From the NCBI GenBank assembly GCA_000434115.1, contig FR894022.1:20342-46510 (forward strand): DNA of 26,169 nucleotides, in the 5' to 3' direction. This document shows, one piece after another, positions 8,322 through 16,238 of this stretch. Within the stretch, counting starts at the first letter, position 1. Each line of letters starts with the position of its first letter. This DNA is from Roseburia sp. CAG:309 (GTDB taxonomy: Bacteria > Bacillota > Clostridia > Lachnospirales > Lachnospiraceae). A program made the translations under genes and the position numbers. A model generated the notes under the pieces. That model did no database searches. It was given only the letters and a program-made list of their open reading frames with translations, and was not told the origin of the DNA.

Positions 8322-8354
8322 ATTATAGCATTTTTCGCGTGAAAATGCTATAAT
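8322..8354. promoter_or_regulatory. Palindromic back-to-back extended -10 promoters
   Basis: Perfect 13-bp arms, ATTATAGCATTTT (8322-8334) and AAAATGCTATAAT (8342-8354), flank a 7-base centre. Each arm read outward contains TGCTATAAT, an ideal extended -10 element. The plus copy (TATAAT 8349-8354) drives the peptidase gene and the minus copy (8322-8327) drives the kinase-exporter operon. No recognisable -35 elements are needed or seen. Two polymerases could hardly bind at once. Confidence 0.8.
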
Positions 8355-8383
8355 TGTTGCAAAGAAAATTGCAGGAGGATCGA

Positions 8384-8806
8384 ATGGATATTGAGAAGTT
8401 ATTGGAGCAGAGAAAACGGCTTCGTATCAAGCCACGGGGATACAGCATGTATCCGCTGATCGTTCCGGGACGGGATGAGGTTTTTGTGGAACGGGTTTCG
8501 CCGGAATCACTGCGTCGGGGCGATGTGGTGTTATACCGCAGAATGGATGAAAATATACTTGTTCTTCACCGCATCTGGAAGAGGGAAGGAGATGCGTTTT
8601 TTTTGGTGGGCGATAATCAGAAAGAGATCGAAGGTCCCCTTGAAGTCTCGCAGATTAAGGGAAAAATGACAGGTATCCTGCGAAACGGGCACGAAATTTC
8701 CACGTTAAATGTTATTTATCTTTTGTATTCCCGCATATGGCTGTGGCTTCGCCCGTGCCGTCCGCAGATTTCGCGTGTGATCCATAAGATTCGAAGGAAA
8801 AGGTAG
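8384..8806 (+). CDS. S24/S26-family signal peptidase-like protease
   Basis: This 140-residue protein has the S26 core: RGYSMYPLIVPG with nucleophile S21, then GDVVLYRR, VLHRIW with H62 where bacterial type I signal peptidases have lysine, and FLVGDNQ. The Ser/His arrangement is that of SipW/ER-type enzymes. Unlike usual signal peptidases it has no N-terminal membrane helix; only a C-terminal hydrophobic patch (NVIYLLYSRIWLWL) could touch the membrane. ATG 8384 has AGGAGG 5 bases upstream; an upstream in-frame TTG lies within the promoter. Divergence from the kinase through a shared palindromic promoter suggests a joint task, probably cleavage of the EGVYAASG-C leader. Confidence 0.82.
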   Translation: MDIEKLLEQRKRLRIKPRGYSMYPLIVPGRDEVFVERVSPESLRRGDVVLYRRMDENILVLHRIWKREGDAFFLVGDNQKEIEGPLEVSQIKGKMTGILRNGHEISTLNVIYLLYSRIWLWLRPCRPQISRVIHKIRRKR

Positions 8807-8810
8807 ACCA

Positions 8811-8865
8811 CATTTTGCCATGTAAAATTAACATTATTCCATGTCCGGATAGGAGAAAATATGAT
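8811..8865 (+). promoter_or_regulatory. Promoter with 21-bp-spaced direct repeat upstream of GH36
   Basis: CATTTTGCCATGT (8811-8823) and CATTATTCCATGT (8832-8844) agree at 11 of 13 positions and lie exactly 21 bp apart. The second copy covers the -35 position of a TATGAT (8860-8865), where the -35 hexamer itself is poor. That geometry fits an AraC-type activator site, but no such regulator is in the window. Confidence 0.5.
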
Positions 8866-8905
8866 ATGTTAGGGCTATCATGAAAGAGAGAAAGGATTTA
8901 AAACG

Positions 8906-11032
8906 ATGGCAGAGACAATGAAGAAAAAAATCATTTCCACAGTAGATCTGGGCGATATGACCGCCGTATTTGAGCAGTCGGAGGATACCGGAAAAGTCGG
9001 ATTTTATGTGATGCCGGCAGCACTTGTGGGAAAGAGCCGTGTGGAGGAAAAATATTACCGCGTCAATAACATGATCCAGTTAAAGATTGTCGGAGATATT
9101 TACCCGGGGGCTTATGGAAACGGACAGACGATGCACAATTCCGGATCCACGGATCTTATGATCTATCAGTCGCAAAAGCTGGAAGAGGTTGACGGACATA
9201 CGGAAATACATACCTTTTTTAAAGATGACAGAGGCTATGCGGTAGAAAACGTGATCACCTATTATCCGGGAGACGAAAGTTTTGAAATGAAAAATTGTTT
9301 TGTCAATGAGAGCGGGAAAGAGGTTACATTGGAAATGCTTTCCAGTTTTGAAATGGAAAATCTGTCTCCGTTTCTTCCGGGAGATGGTGCCGGCAGTTTA
9401 TTGGTACACCGTCTTCTCAGCAAATGGAGCCACGAGGGCAGGCTTGTGACAGAACGTATTGAAGATATGCAGCTGGAACCAAGCTGGTCTACCTGGGCGG
9501 TGGCAGTAGAGCGGTTTGGACAGAGGGGGTCTATGCCGGTAATGAAATATTTCCCATTTGCCGCCATTGAAGATGAGAAGACGGGGGTAATCTGGGGCGT
9601 TCAGCTGGCACACGAGGCATCGTGGCAGATTGAGATTTACCGCCAGGACGACGGACTGCATCTGAGCGGGGGCTTGGCAGACCGTGAATTTGGAGACTGG
9701 AAAAAAACAGTAAAACCGGGAGAGCATTTCGAGACACCGACGGCAATTCTTTCGGTGTGCGAAGGCGGAATCGATGATATCTGTCACCGTCTTGTATGTG
9801 CCGGCAGTAAATATGTGGATAATGGGCCGGAAAGCGAACAGGAGCTGCCGATCATTTTTAATGAATATTGTACGACGTGGGGCAATCCATCCCATGAAAA
9901 CATCTGTAAGATTTTGGAAAACATAAAGGGCAGGGGATTTGACTATTTTGTCATTGACTGTGGCTGGTTTAAAGAAGATGGGATTCCATGGGATATCAGC
10001 ATGGGAGATTACAACGTGTCTTCGACGCTGTTTCCGCAGGGGCTGGAAAAGACGGTGGAAGCGATCCGTGAAAAGGGGATGAAACCGGGAATCTGGTTTG
10101 AGATTGACAATGTCGGGCGGGCGGCAAAAGCCTATGAACTCACGGAGCATCTGCTAAAGCGCGACGGATATCCGCTTACGACACACAATCGCAGATTTTG
10201 GAATATGAATGATCCGTGGGTCAAAGAGTATCTGCATAAAAAAGTTATTGAAATGCTGAAGATGTACGGATTTGAATATATGAAAATGGATTACAATGAT
10301 ACGATCGGTCTTGGCTGTGACGGAGCCGAATCCCTTGGAGAGGGGCTTCGTAAAAATCAGGAAGCATCGGTGAATTTTGTCAGACAGGTCAAAGAGGAAG
10401 TGCCGGGAATTATTTTGGAAAACTGTGCCTCCGGGGGACACCGTCTCGAGCCGCTTATGATGAGTCTCTGCGCCATGGCATCTTTTTCCGATGCTCATGA
10501 GACCGAAGAGATTCCGATTATTGCGGCTAATCTGCATCGTGCGATCCTGCCGAGACAGAGCCAGATTTGGGCGGTGATCCGAAAGAGTGACTCCCTTAAA
10601 CGGATTGGATATTCCATTGCGAATACGTTCCTTGGCAGAATGTGTCTTTCCGGCGATGTGACGGATCTGTCAGTGGAGCAGTGGGATGTGATTGACCGCG
10701 GAATGGCGTTTTACCGGGAGATTGCGCCGATTATCCGCGACGGAAAGAGTTACCGCAGAGGGCCAAAGATCCTCAGTGACCGGCATCCGGAAGGCTATCA
10801 GGCGCTGATCCGCATGAAAAAGGACGGAGAGGCGATGACGGTCATTCATTGTTTTGATGGGAAACTTCCGAAGGAAATCCGGGTAGAACTGCCGGAGGGA
10901 TGCGGAACACACATTCAGTCCGTATATTCGTATGATGTGCCGGAAATGTTTGTAGAGGGAAATGTACTTGTTTATAAGCCGACGGAAAACCGAAATGCGG
11001 CAGCAGTACATTTGATCCAAAGTGAAAAATAA
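8906..11032 (+). CDS. GH36 alpha-galactosidase
   Basis: This 708-residue cytoplasmic enzyme (no signal peptide) is of the size of GH36 alpha-galactosidases. The N-terminal ~300 residues form the beta-supersandwich. The barrel then shows FVIDCGWF (~residue 349), YMKMDYND with predicted nucleophile D462, ENCASGG (505-511) and FSDAHE with predicted acid/base D529. It would hydrolyse alpha-1,6-linked galactose from raffinose-type sugars or melibiose. ATG 8906 follows an AAAGGA about 9 bases upstream. It stands alone between its own promoter and a strong terminator, with no sugar transporter beside it. GH36 also contains alpha-N-acetylgalactosaminidases, so the exact substrate is not certain. Confidence 0.88.
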   Translation: MAETMKKKIISTVDLGDMTAVFEQSEDTGKVGFYVMPAALVGKSRVEEKYYRVNNMIQLKIVGDIYPGAYGNGQTMHNSGSTDLMIYQSQKLEEVDGHTEIHTFFKDDRGYAVENVITYYPGDESFEMKNCFVNESGKEVTLEMLSSFEMENLSPFLPGDGAGSLLVHRLLSKWSHEGRLVTERIEDMQLEPSWSTWAVAVERFGQRGSMPVMKYFPFAAIEDEKTGVIWGVQLAHEASWQIEIYRQDDGLHLSGGLADREFGDWKKTVKPGEHFETPTAILSVCEGGIDDICHRLVCAGSKYVDNGPESEQELPIIFNEYCTTWGNPSHENICKILENIKGRGFDYFVIDCGWFKEDGIPWDISMGDYNVSSTLFPQGLEKTVEAIREKGMKPGIWFEIDNVGRAAKAYELTEHLLKRDGYPLTTHNRRFWNMNDPWVKEYLHKKVIEMLKMYGFEYMKMDYNDTIGLGCDGAESLGEGLRKNQEASVNFVRQVKEEVPGIILENCASGGHRLEPLMMSLCAMASFSDAHETEEIPIIAANLHRAILPRQSQIWAVIRKSDSLKRIGYSIANTFLGRMCLSGDVTDLSVEQWDVIDRGMAFYREIAPIIRDGKSYRRGPKILSDRHPEGYQALIRMKKDGEAMTVIHCFDGKLPKEIRVELPEGCGTHIQSVYSYDVPEMFVEGNVLVYKPTENRNAAAVHLIQSEK

Positions 11033-11047
11033 ATAAAAATGGACAAT

Positions 11048-11079
11048 AAAAAGGTGTCACATTGCGGTGACACCTTTTT
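11048..11079. terminator. Bidirectional intrinsic terminator
   Basis: A perfect 13-bp stem, AAAAAGGTGTCAC (11048-11060) with GTGACACCTTTTT (11067-11079), has a 6-base loop and A/T runs on both sides. It lies between the convergent GH36 and XRE genes and should stop both transcripts. Confidence 0.9.
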
Positions 11080-11098
11080 GAACAATATGCCGTGATTT

Positions 11099-11467
11099 TC
11101 AGATGCTGGCATCCGGATCCAAATCTTTCCCGATTTTTAACATTTTCAGAATGCGTTCTTTTTCCCCTTTATTATAATGCTGCAATACACGAACAATTTC
11201 TTCATCCAAAGTAGAAAGATTGTCAGATTTGATCAATCGCGGATTTCCTGCACTCAGTAAATAGTCAACGGAAACATGGCACATTTGAGCGTAGTAAAGA
11301 AGTACACGAAGATTGATTTTTGTATAATTATTTTCTATATTGCTGACAAAGGAAATCGTAGAACCAAGGTCTTTTGCCACCTGATCCTGAGAGATACGCT
11401 GCTCTTTACGCAGTTTTTTCATACGTTTTCCTACTTTTTCAAAATCAATCTTTTCAATTGCTTCCAT
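11099..11467 (-). CDS. XRE-family HTH transcriptional regulator
   Basis: This 122-residue protein has an N-terminal Cro/C1-type helix-turn-helix at residues ~12-68: KRMKKLRKEQRISQDQVAKD followed by STISFVSNIEN and VSVDYLL. Its charged C-terminal ~45 residues (LDEEIVRVLQHYNKGEKERI) probably form helices for dimerisation. There is no sensor domain or membrane segment. The ATG has AGGAGG upstream. It is divergent from leuB with about 180 bases between, so it could control leuB and itself, but such small regulators are common and the target is not shown by the sequence. Confidence 0.88.
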   Translation of the reverse strand: MEAIEKIDFEKVGKRMKKLRKEQRISQDQVAKDLGSTISFVSNIENNYTKINLRVLLYYAQMCHVSVDYLLSAGNPRLIKSDNLSTLDEEIVRVLQHYNKGEKERILKMLKIGKDLDPDASI

Positions 11468-11503
11468 ATACTTGTCCTCCTAGCATAATTTTTCTTACTT
11501 ATT

Positions 11504-11532
11504 AGTTTAGTATAAGATGTTATTGTTTTCAA
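11504..11532 (-). promoter_or_regulatory. Promoter of the XRE regulator gene
   Basis: On the minus strand TTGAAA (11527-11532) and TAAACT (11504-11509) are separated by 17 bases, about 36 bases before the start codon. It is a moderate match to sigma-A. Confidence 0.5.
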
Positions 11533-11561
11533 GAGAAAAATGAAAAAAACGTTACGCAGAC

Positions 11562-11591
11562 TTGACAGTGAACGTCATTTTGCTATATACT
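11562..11591 (+). promoter_or_regulatory. Promoter of the leuB operon
   Basis: TTGACA (11562-11567) is perfect. The -10 is TATATA (11584-11589, spacer 16, preceded by TG as an extended -10) or TATACT (11586-11591, spacer 18). The untranslated leader is only about 50 bases and holds one weak AT-rich hairpin (11601-11607 with 11620-11626). There is no room for a T-box or leader-peptide attenuator. Confidence 0.75.
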
Positions 11592-11646
11592 TAAAAAGTT
11601 AATAATTATGGAGAACTAGAATTATTTTATCAACGAGGAGGAAGCC

Positions 11647-12732
11647 ATGAATTTTCATATCGCAGTGATTCCCGGGGATGGTATTGGCCCGGAGATCGTC
11701 ACACAAGCAAAGAAGGTATTGGATAAAGTTGGGGAGGTATACGGTCATACATTTGAGTATGAAGAGCTGTTGATGGGCGGATGTTCCATTGATGCTTACG
11801 GAGAGCCGTTGACCGATGAAACACTGGAGCGCGCAAAGAAAAGCGATTCCGTACTGCTCGGAGCCGTCGGTGGAAACGTCGGACAGAGCAACTGGTACCA
11901 GCTGCCGCCGGATAAAAGACCGGAAGCAGGTTTGCTGAAGATTCGAAAAGGACTTGGTTTGTTTTGTAACCTTCGCCCGGCCGTGCTGTTTGATGAATTG
12001 AGTGGTGCGTGTCCATTGAAAAGTGAATTGACAGAGGGCGGATTTGATTTTGTCGTCACCCGAGAGCTGACCGGTGGTCTTTATTTTGGAGAGCGCTATA
12101 CGAAAGAAGTAGATGGACAGCTTCAGGCGACCGATACACTTACATATAATGAGACAGAGATTCGTCGTATTGCCAAATGGGCATTTGATATCGCAATGAA
12201 GAGAAATAAAAAAGTATGTAGTGTAGACAAAGCCAATGTACTGGATTCTTCCCGTTTGTGGAGAAAAGTTGTAAAAGAAGTAAGTGCAGACTATCCGGAG
12301 GTAGAGCTTTCTGACATGCTCGTAGACAACTGTGCAATGCAGCTTGTGCGTGATCCAAAGCAGTTTGATGTCATTTTGACTGAGAATATGTTTGGAGATA
12401 TTTTGTCAGATGAGGCAAGCATGGTAACCGGATCGATCGGTATGCTTTCTTCCGCAAGTCTCGGAGAGGGTACGCTTGGACTTTATGAGCCAAGCCATGG
12501 TTCGGCACCGGATATCGCCGGACAGAATAAAGCCAATCCGATCGCGACAATCTTATCCGCAGCGATGATGTTAAAATATTCTTTCAATTTGATAAAAGAA
12601 TCCGATGCGATTGAAAATGCGGTTAAGGCAGTGCTGAAAAAAGGACTTCGCACGATCGACATTATGGATGAAGGAAAGACTTGTCTGGGAACAGAGGAAA
12701 TGGGAAAAGCCATTTGCGATGAGATTCGATAA
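11647..12732 (+). CDS. leuB: 3-isopropylmalate dehydrogenase
   Basis: This enzyme oxidises and decarboxylates (2R,3S)-3-isopropylmalate with NAD+ in leucine synthesis. The 361-residue length is normal. It shows PGDGIGPEIV (residues 9-17), YFGERYTKE, SVDKANVLDSSRLW with the catalytic lysine, and the metal/NAD region NMFGDILSDEASM followed by EPSHGSAPDIAG. ATG 11647 follows GAGGAGG at 11635-11641. It is the first gene after the operon promoter. leuA, leuC and leuD are not in the window, so the leucine branch must be completed elsewhere. Confidence 0.95.
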   Translation: MNFHIAVIPGDGIGPEIVTQAKKVLDKVGEVYGHTFEYEELLMGGCSIDAYGEPLTDETLERAKKSDSVLLGAVGGNVGQSNWYQLPPDKRPEAGLLKIRKGLGLFCNLRPAVLFDELSGACPLKSELTEGGFDFVVTRELTGGLYFGERYTKEVDGQLQATDTLTYNETEIRRIAKWAFDIAMKRNKKVCSVDKANVLDSSRLWRKVVKEVSADYPEVELSDMLVDNCAMQLVRDPKQFDVILTENMFGDILSDEASMVTGSIGMLSSASLGEGTLGLYEPSHGSAPDIAGQNKANPIATILSAAMMLKYSFNLIKESDAIENAVKAVLKKGLRTIDIMDEGKTCLGTEEMGKAICDEIR

Positions 12733-12783
12733 ACAGACAACCGATAGATGAAATTTGAACCGGAATGAATGGAGGTTAAATCA

Positions 12784-14451
12784 ATGAAAAGTGATTCAGT
12801 AAAAAAGGGGATGCAGACAGCACCTCAGCGTTCTTTGTTTAACGCGTTGGGTATGACAAAAGAGGAGCTTGAAAAACCACTTGTTGGTATTGTCAGTTCT
12901 TACAATGAGATCGTCCCTGGTCATATGAATATTGATAAGATTGTAGAGGCAGTAAAACTCGGCGTGGCAATGGCTGGTGGAACACCGGTCGTATTCCCTG
13001 CGATCGCTGTATGCGATGGAATTGCCATGGGACATGTCGGAATGAAATATTCGCTTGTCACCCGTGATCTGATTGCAGATTCTACCGAATGTATGGCACT
13101 TGCCCATGCGTTTGATGCTCTTGTTATGGTGCCAAACTGTGACAAAAACGTACCGGGACTTCTGATGGCAGCGGCCAGAGTCAATGTACCGACCGTATTT
13201 GTCAGCGGCGGTCCGATGCTTGCCGGTCATGTACAGGGAAAGAAAACCAGTCTTTCCAGCATGTTTGAGGCAGTCGGTGCACATGCAGCAGGCAAAATGA
13301 CAGAAGAAGAAGTAGACGATTTTGTAAGCCATGCTTGCCCTACGTGTGGTTCCTGTTCCGGTATGTATACCGCAAACAGTATGAACTGTCTGACTGAGGC
13401 AATCGGTATGGGACTTCAGGGAAATGGTACAATTCCTGCCGTTTATTCCGAGCGTATCAAACTTGCGAAACATGCAGGTATGAAAGTTATGGAGCTTTAT
13501 AATAAAAACATCCGTCCAAGAGACATTATGACAGAGAAGGCATTTTTGAATGCGCTTACGGTCGATATGGCACTTGGATGTTCAACAAACAGTATGCTTC
13601 ACCTGCCGGCAATCGCACATGAAGCCGGTGTGAATCTGAATCTGGATCTGGCAAACGAGATCAGTGCAAAGACACCGAACCTCTGCCACCTCGCACCAGC
13701 CGGACACACTTATATTGAAGAACTCAACGAAGCAGGCGGTGTCTATGCCGTTATGAACGAATTGAATAAAAAAGGACTGCTGTACACCGATCTGATGACA
13801 GCAACCGGAAAGACCGTAGCAGAAAATATCGAGGGCGTTGTCAACCGCAATCCGGAAGTTATCCGCCCAATTGACAATCCATACAGCCAGACAGGTGGAA
13901 TTGCCATCCTGAAAGGAAATCTGGCACCGGATTCCGCTGTTGTTAAACGTTCTGCTGTTGTAGAAGAAATGATGGTTCACGAAGGACCGGCCCGTGTATT
14001 TGACTGCGAAGAAGATGCGATCGCAGCGATCAAAGGTGGAAAGATCGTTGCCGGCGATGTCGTTGTCATCCGTTATGAGGGACCAAAGGGCGGTCCTGGT
14101 ATGAGAGAGATGCTCAATCCTACATCAGCGATCGCAGGTATGGGACTCGGCTCTTCGGTGGCATTGATCACCGATGGACGTTTTTCCGGAGCAAGCCGTG
14201 GCGCTTCCATCGGCCATGTATCACCGGAGGCAGCTGTCGGAGGTCCGATCGCACTCGTAGAAGAAGGCGATATCATTAAGATCAATATTCCGGAAAATAC
14301 ATTACAGCTTGATGTCAGTGAGGAAGTTCTTGCTGAGAGAAAGAAAAACTGGAAACCGAGAGCACCAAAGGTAACAACCGGATATCTTGCACGTTACGCC
14401 AATATGGTAACATCCGGAAATACCGGTGCGATTTTGAAACAGGAATTCTAA
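12784..14451 (+). CDS. ilvD: Dihydroxy-acid dehydratase
   Basis: This 555-residue Fe-S dehydratase makes the 2-oxo acid precursors of valine, leucine and isoleucine. Cluster cysteines are visible at C119 (PNCDKNVPG) and in CPTCGSCSGMY (C185, C188, C191). The N-terminal motif SSYNEIVPGH has PGH rather than the PCN of the [2Fe-2S] type, which points to an oxygen-labile [4Fe-4S] enzyme, fitting an anaerobe. ATG 12784 is preferred over the in-frame ATG 12769 because GGAGG lies between them, 7 bases before 12784. It lies 51 bases after leuB with no terminator between. Confidence 0.95.
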   Translation: MKSDSVKKGMQTAPQRSLFNALGMTKEELEKPLVGIVSSYNEIVPGHMNIDKIVEAVKLGVAMAGGTPVVFPAIAVCDGIAMGHVGMKYSLVTRDLIADSTECMALAHAFDALVMVPNCDKNVPGLLMAAARVNVPTVFVSGGPMLAGHVQGKKTSLSSMFEAVGAHAAGKMTEEEVDDFVSHACPTCGSCSGMYTANSMNCLTEAIGMGLQGNGTIPAVYSERIKLAKHAGMKVMELYNKNIRPRDIMTEKAFLNALTVDMALGCSTNSMLHLPAIAHEAGVNLNLDLANEISAKTPNLCHLAPAGHTYIEELNEAGGVYAVMNELNKKGLLYTDLMTATGKTVAENIEGVVNRNPEVIRPIDNPYSQTGGIAILKGNLAPDSAVVKRSAVVEEMMVHEGPARVFDCEEDAIAAIKGGKIVAGDVVVIRYEGPKGGPGMREMLNPTSAIAGMGLGSSVALITDGRFSGASRGASIGHVSPEAAVGGPIALVEEGDIIKINIPENTLQLDVSEEVLAERKKNWKPRAPKVTTGYLARYANMVTSGNTGAILKQEF

Positions 14452-14513
14452 AGAACCCGCAGCGTAGGTGAGGGTGAAACACGAAAATATTAACGAGAAA
14501 GAGGTGCATTTTC

Positions 14514-16199
14514 ATGCAATTAAATGGCTCCCAAATTTTAATTGAATGTTTATTAGAACAAGGGGTAGACACAATTTTTGGATATCCCGGCGGAGCGATT
14601 TTGAATGTATACGATGAATTGTATCGTTATCAGGATAAAATCAGACATGTATTAACATCCCATGAGCAGGGCGCGTCTCATGCCGCTGACGGTTATGCGC
14701 GTTCTACCGGAAAAGTCGGAGTCTGTATGGCAACAAGCGGCCCGGGGGCAACCAATTTGGTAACCGGAATTGCAACGGCTTATATGGATTCTGTTCCAAT
14801 GGTAGCTATCACATGTAATGTCGGACTTCCATTACTTGGAAAAGACAGTTTTCAGGAAGTGGATATTGCCGGTATCACGATGCCGATCACAAAGCACAGT
14901 TTCATTGTAAAAGATATCAATGATCTGGCTAAAGTGGTACGCCGTGCCTTTGCCATCGCACAGACAGGCAGACCGGGACCGGTACTTGTCGATATTACGA
15001 AAGATGTAACCGCTGCTGTGACAGAGTTCACCCCACAGACACCGGATCTGATCCAGAGACAGACCGATACGATCTGTGAAAATGATATCGAAGATGTACT
15101 TCAGGCAATCCGTAAGGCTGAAAAACCGATGATCTTTGTCGGTGGTGGATGTATTTTGTCGGGAGCCAGTGCAGAGTTGAAAGAATTTGTCAAAAAAGTA
15201 GATGCACCGGTAACCGATACTTTGATGGGAAAAGGTGCCTTTGACGGAACCGATGAATATTATACCGGTATGTTGGGAATGCATGGAACGAAGACGGCAA
15301 ACTTAAGTGTGACAGAATGTGACCTGTTACTTGCGCTTGGTGTCCGTTTCTCGGATCGTGTTACAGGAAATGCAAAGAAATTTGCTACCAATGCAAAGAT
15401 TGTTCATATTGACATCGATGCGGCAGAGATCAACAAAAATATTCCGGTAGATTATTCTATTGTAGGCGATTTAAAAGCCGTACTTGAAATTCTCAATAAA
15501 AAACTGGAAAACCAGTATCATAAAGCATGGATTGATAAAGTGCTTGCGAGAAAAGCCGCACTTCCGATGACGTATCGTGACGATGTGCTCACCGGTCCGT
15601 ATGTGATCGAACGCATCAATGCAGCGACACAGGGAGATGCGATCATTACTACAGATGTAGGACAGCATCAGATGTGGGCAGCACAGTATTATCAGTATAA
15701 AAATCCACGTTCATTCCTCAGTTCCGGTGGTATGGGAACGATGGGATACGGACTGGGTGCCTGTATCGGAGCAAAGGTTGGAAATCCGGATAAGACGGTA
15801 TTTAATATCGCCGGAGACGGATGCTTCCGTATGAATATGAACGAGTTAGCAACCGCTTCCCGTTATGATATTCCGATCATTCAGGTTGTATTTGACAATC
15901 ATGCCCTCGGCATGGTTCGCCAGTGGCAGACATTGTTCTATGGCAAACGTTATTCAAGTACGATCCTTCAGGATAAAGTAGATTATGTAAAAGTGTCCGA
16001 AGCCCTTGGCGCAAAGGCATTTTTGGTAACCAAACGCGAAGAAGTTGACGACGTACTGAAACAGGCAATGCAGGAAAAAGGTCCGGTAGTGATCTGCTGC
16101 GTTCTGGATCAGGATGACAAAGTGTGGCCGATGGTGGCACCTGGAGAGGCGATTGAAAAAGCCTTTACAGAAGAAGATTTAAAGAAGTCAGAATCATAA
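14514..16199 (+). CDS. ilvB: Acetolactate synthase, large (catalytic) subunit
   Basis: This 561-residue thiamine-diphosphate enzyme condenses pyruvate with pyruvate or 2-oxobutyrate. The three domains are in usual order: the Pyr domain with IFGYPGGAILNVYDEL and catalytic E51 (SHEQGASHAADGYAR), the central FAD-type domain, and the PP domain with GDGCFRMNMNELAT starting at G434. ATG 14514 follows AAAGAGGTG. The sequence is of the biosynthetic IlvB type rather than the catabolic AlsS type. The regulatory subunit ilvN and the reductoisomerase ilvC do not follow it, so they must lie elsewhere. Confidence 0.93.
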   Translation: MQLNGSQILIECLLEQGVDTIFGYPGGAILNVYDELYRYQDKIRHVLTSHEQGASHAADGYARSTGKVGVCMATSGPGATNLVTGIATAYMDSVPMVAITCNVGLPLLGKDSFQEVDIAGITMPITKHSFIVKDINDLAKVVRRAFAIAQTGRPGPVLVDITKDVTAAVTEFTPQTPDLIQRQTDTICENDIEDVLQAIRKAEKPMIFVGGGCILSGASAELKEFVKKVDAPVTDTLMGKGAFDGTDEYYTGMLGMHGTKTANLSVTECDLLLALGVRFSDRVTGNAKKFATNAKIVHIDIDAAEINKNIPVDYSIVGDLKAVLEILNKKLENQYHKAWIDKVLARKAALPMTYRDDVLTGPYVIERINAATQGDAIITTDVGQHQMWAAQYYQYKNPRSFLSSGGMGTMGYGLGACIGAKVGNPDKTVFNIAGDGCFRMNMNELATASRYDIPIIQVVFDNHALGMVRQWQTLFYGKRYSSTILQDKVDYVKVSEALGAKAFLVTKREEVDDVLKQAMQEKGPVVICCVLDQDDKVWPMVAPGEAIEKAFTEEDLKKSES

Positions 16200-16238
16200 T
16201 GCATGATTTTAGATAAATATTTTAAGGAGGTTTTAGCC

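Noticed and set aside
4907..8806. Ordinary lasso peptide cluster
   Set aside because: The YxxP leader and kinase suggest it, but no asparagine-synthetase-like cyclase and no transglutaminase-like protease are present, and the presumed core is far too long.
9398..10150. 250-codon minus-strand open frame inside the GH36 gene
   Set aside because: It is a shadow of the GH36 codons, without start signals or a protein-like pattern.
11468..11646. T-box or leader-peptide attenuator before leuB
   Set aside because: The promoter at 11562-11591 leaves only about 50 bases of leader, with no T-box sequence, no Leu-rich small frame and no terminator hairpin.
12796..13473. 225-codon minus-strand open frame inside ilvD
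   Set aside because: It is antisense to a fully conserved ilvD and has no features of its own.
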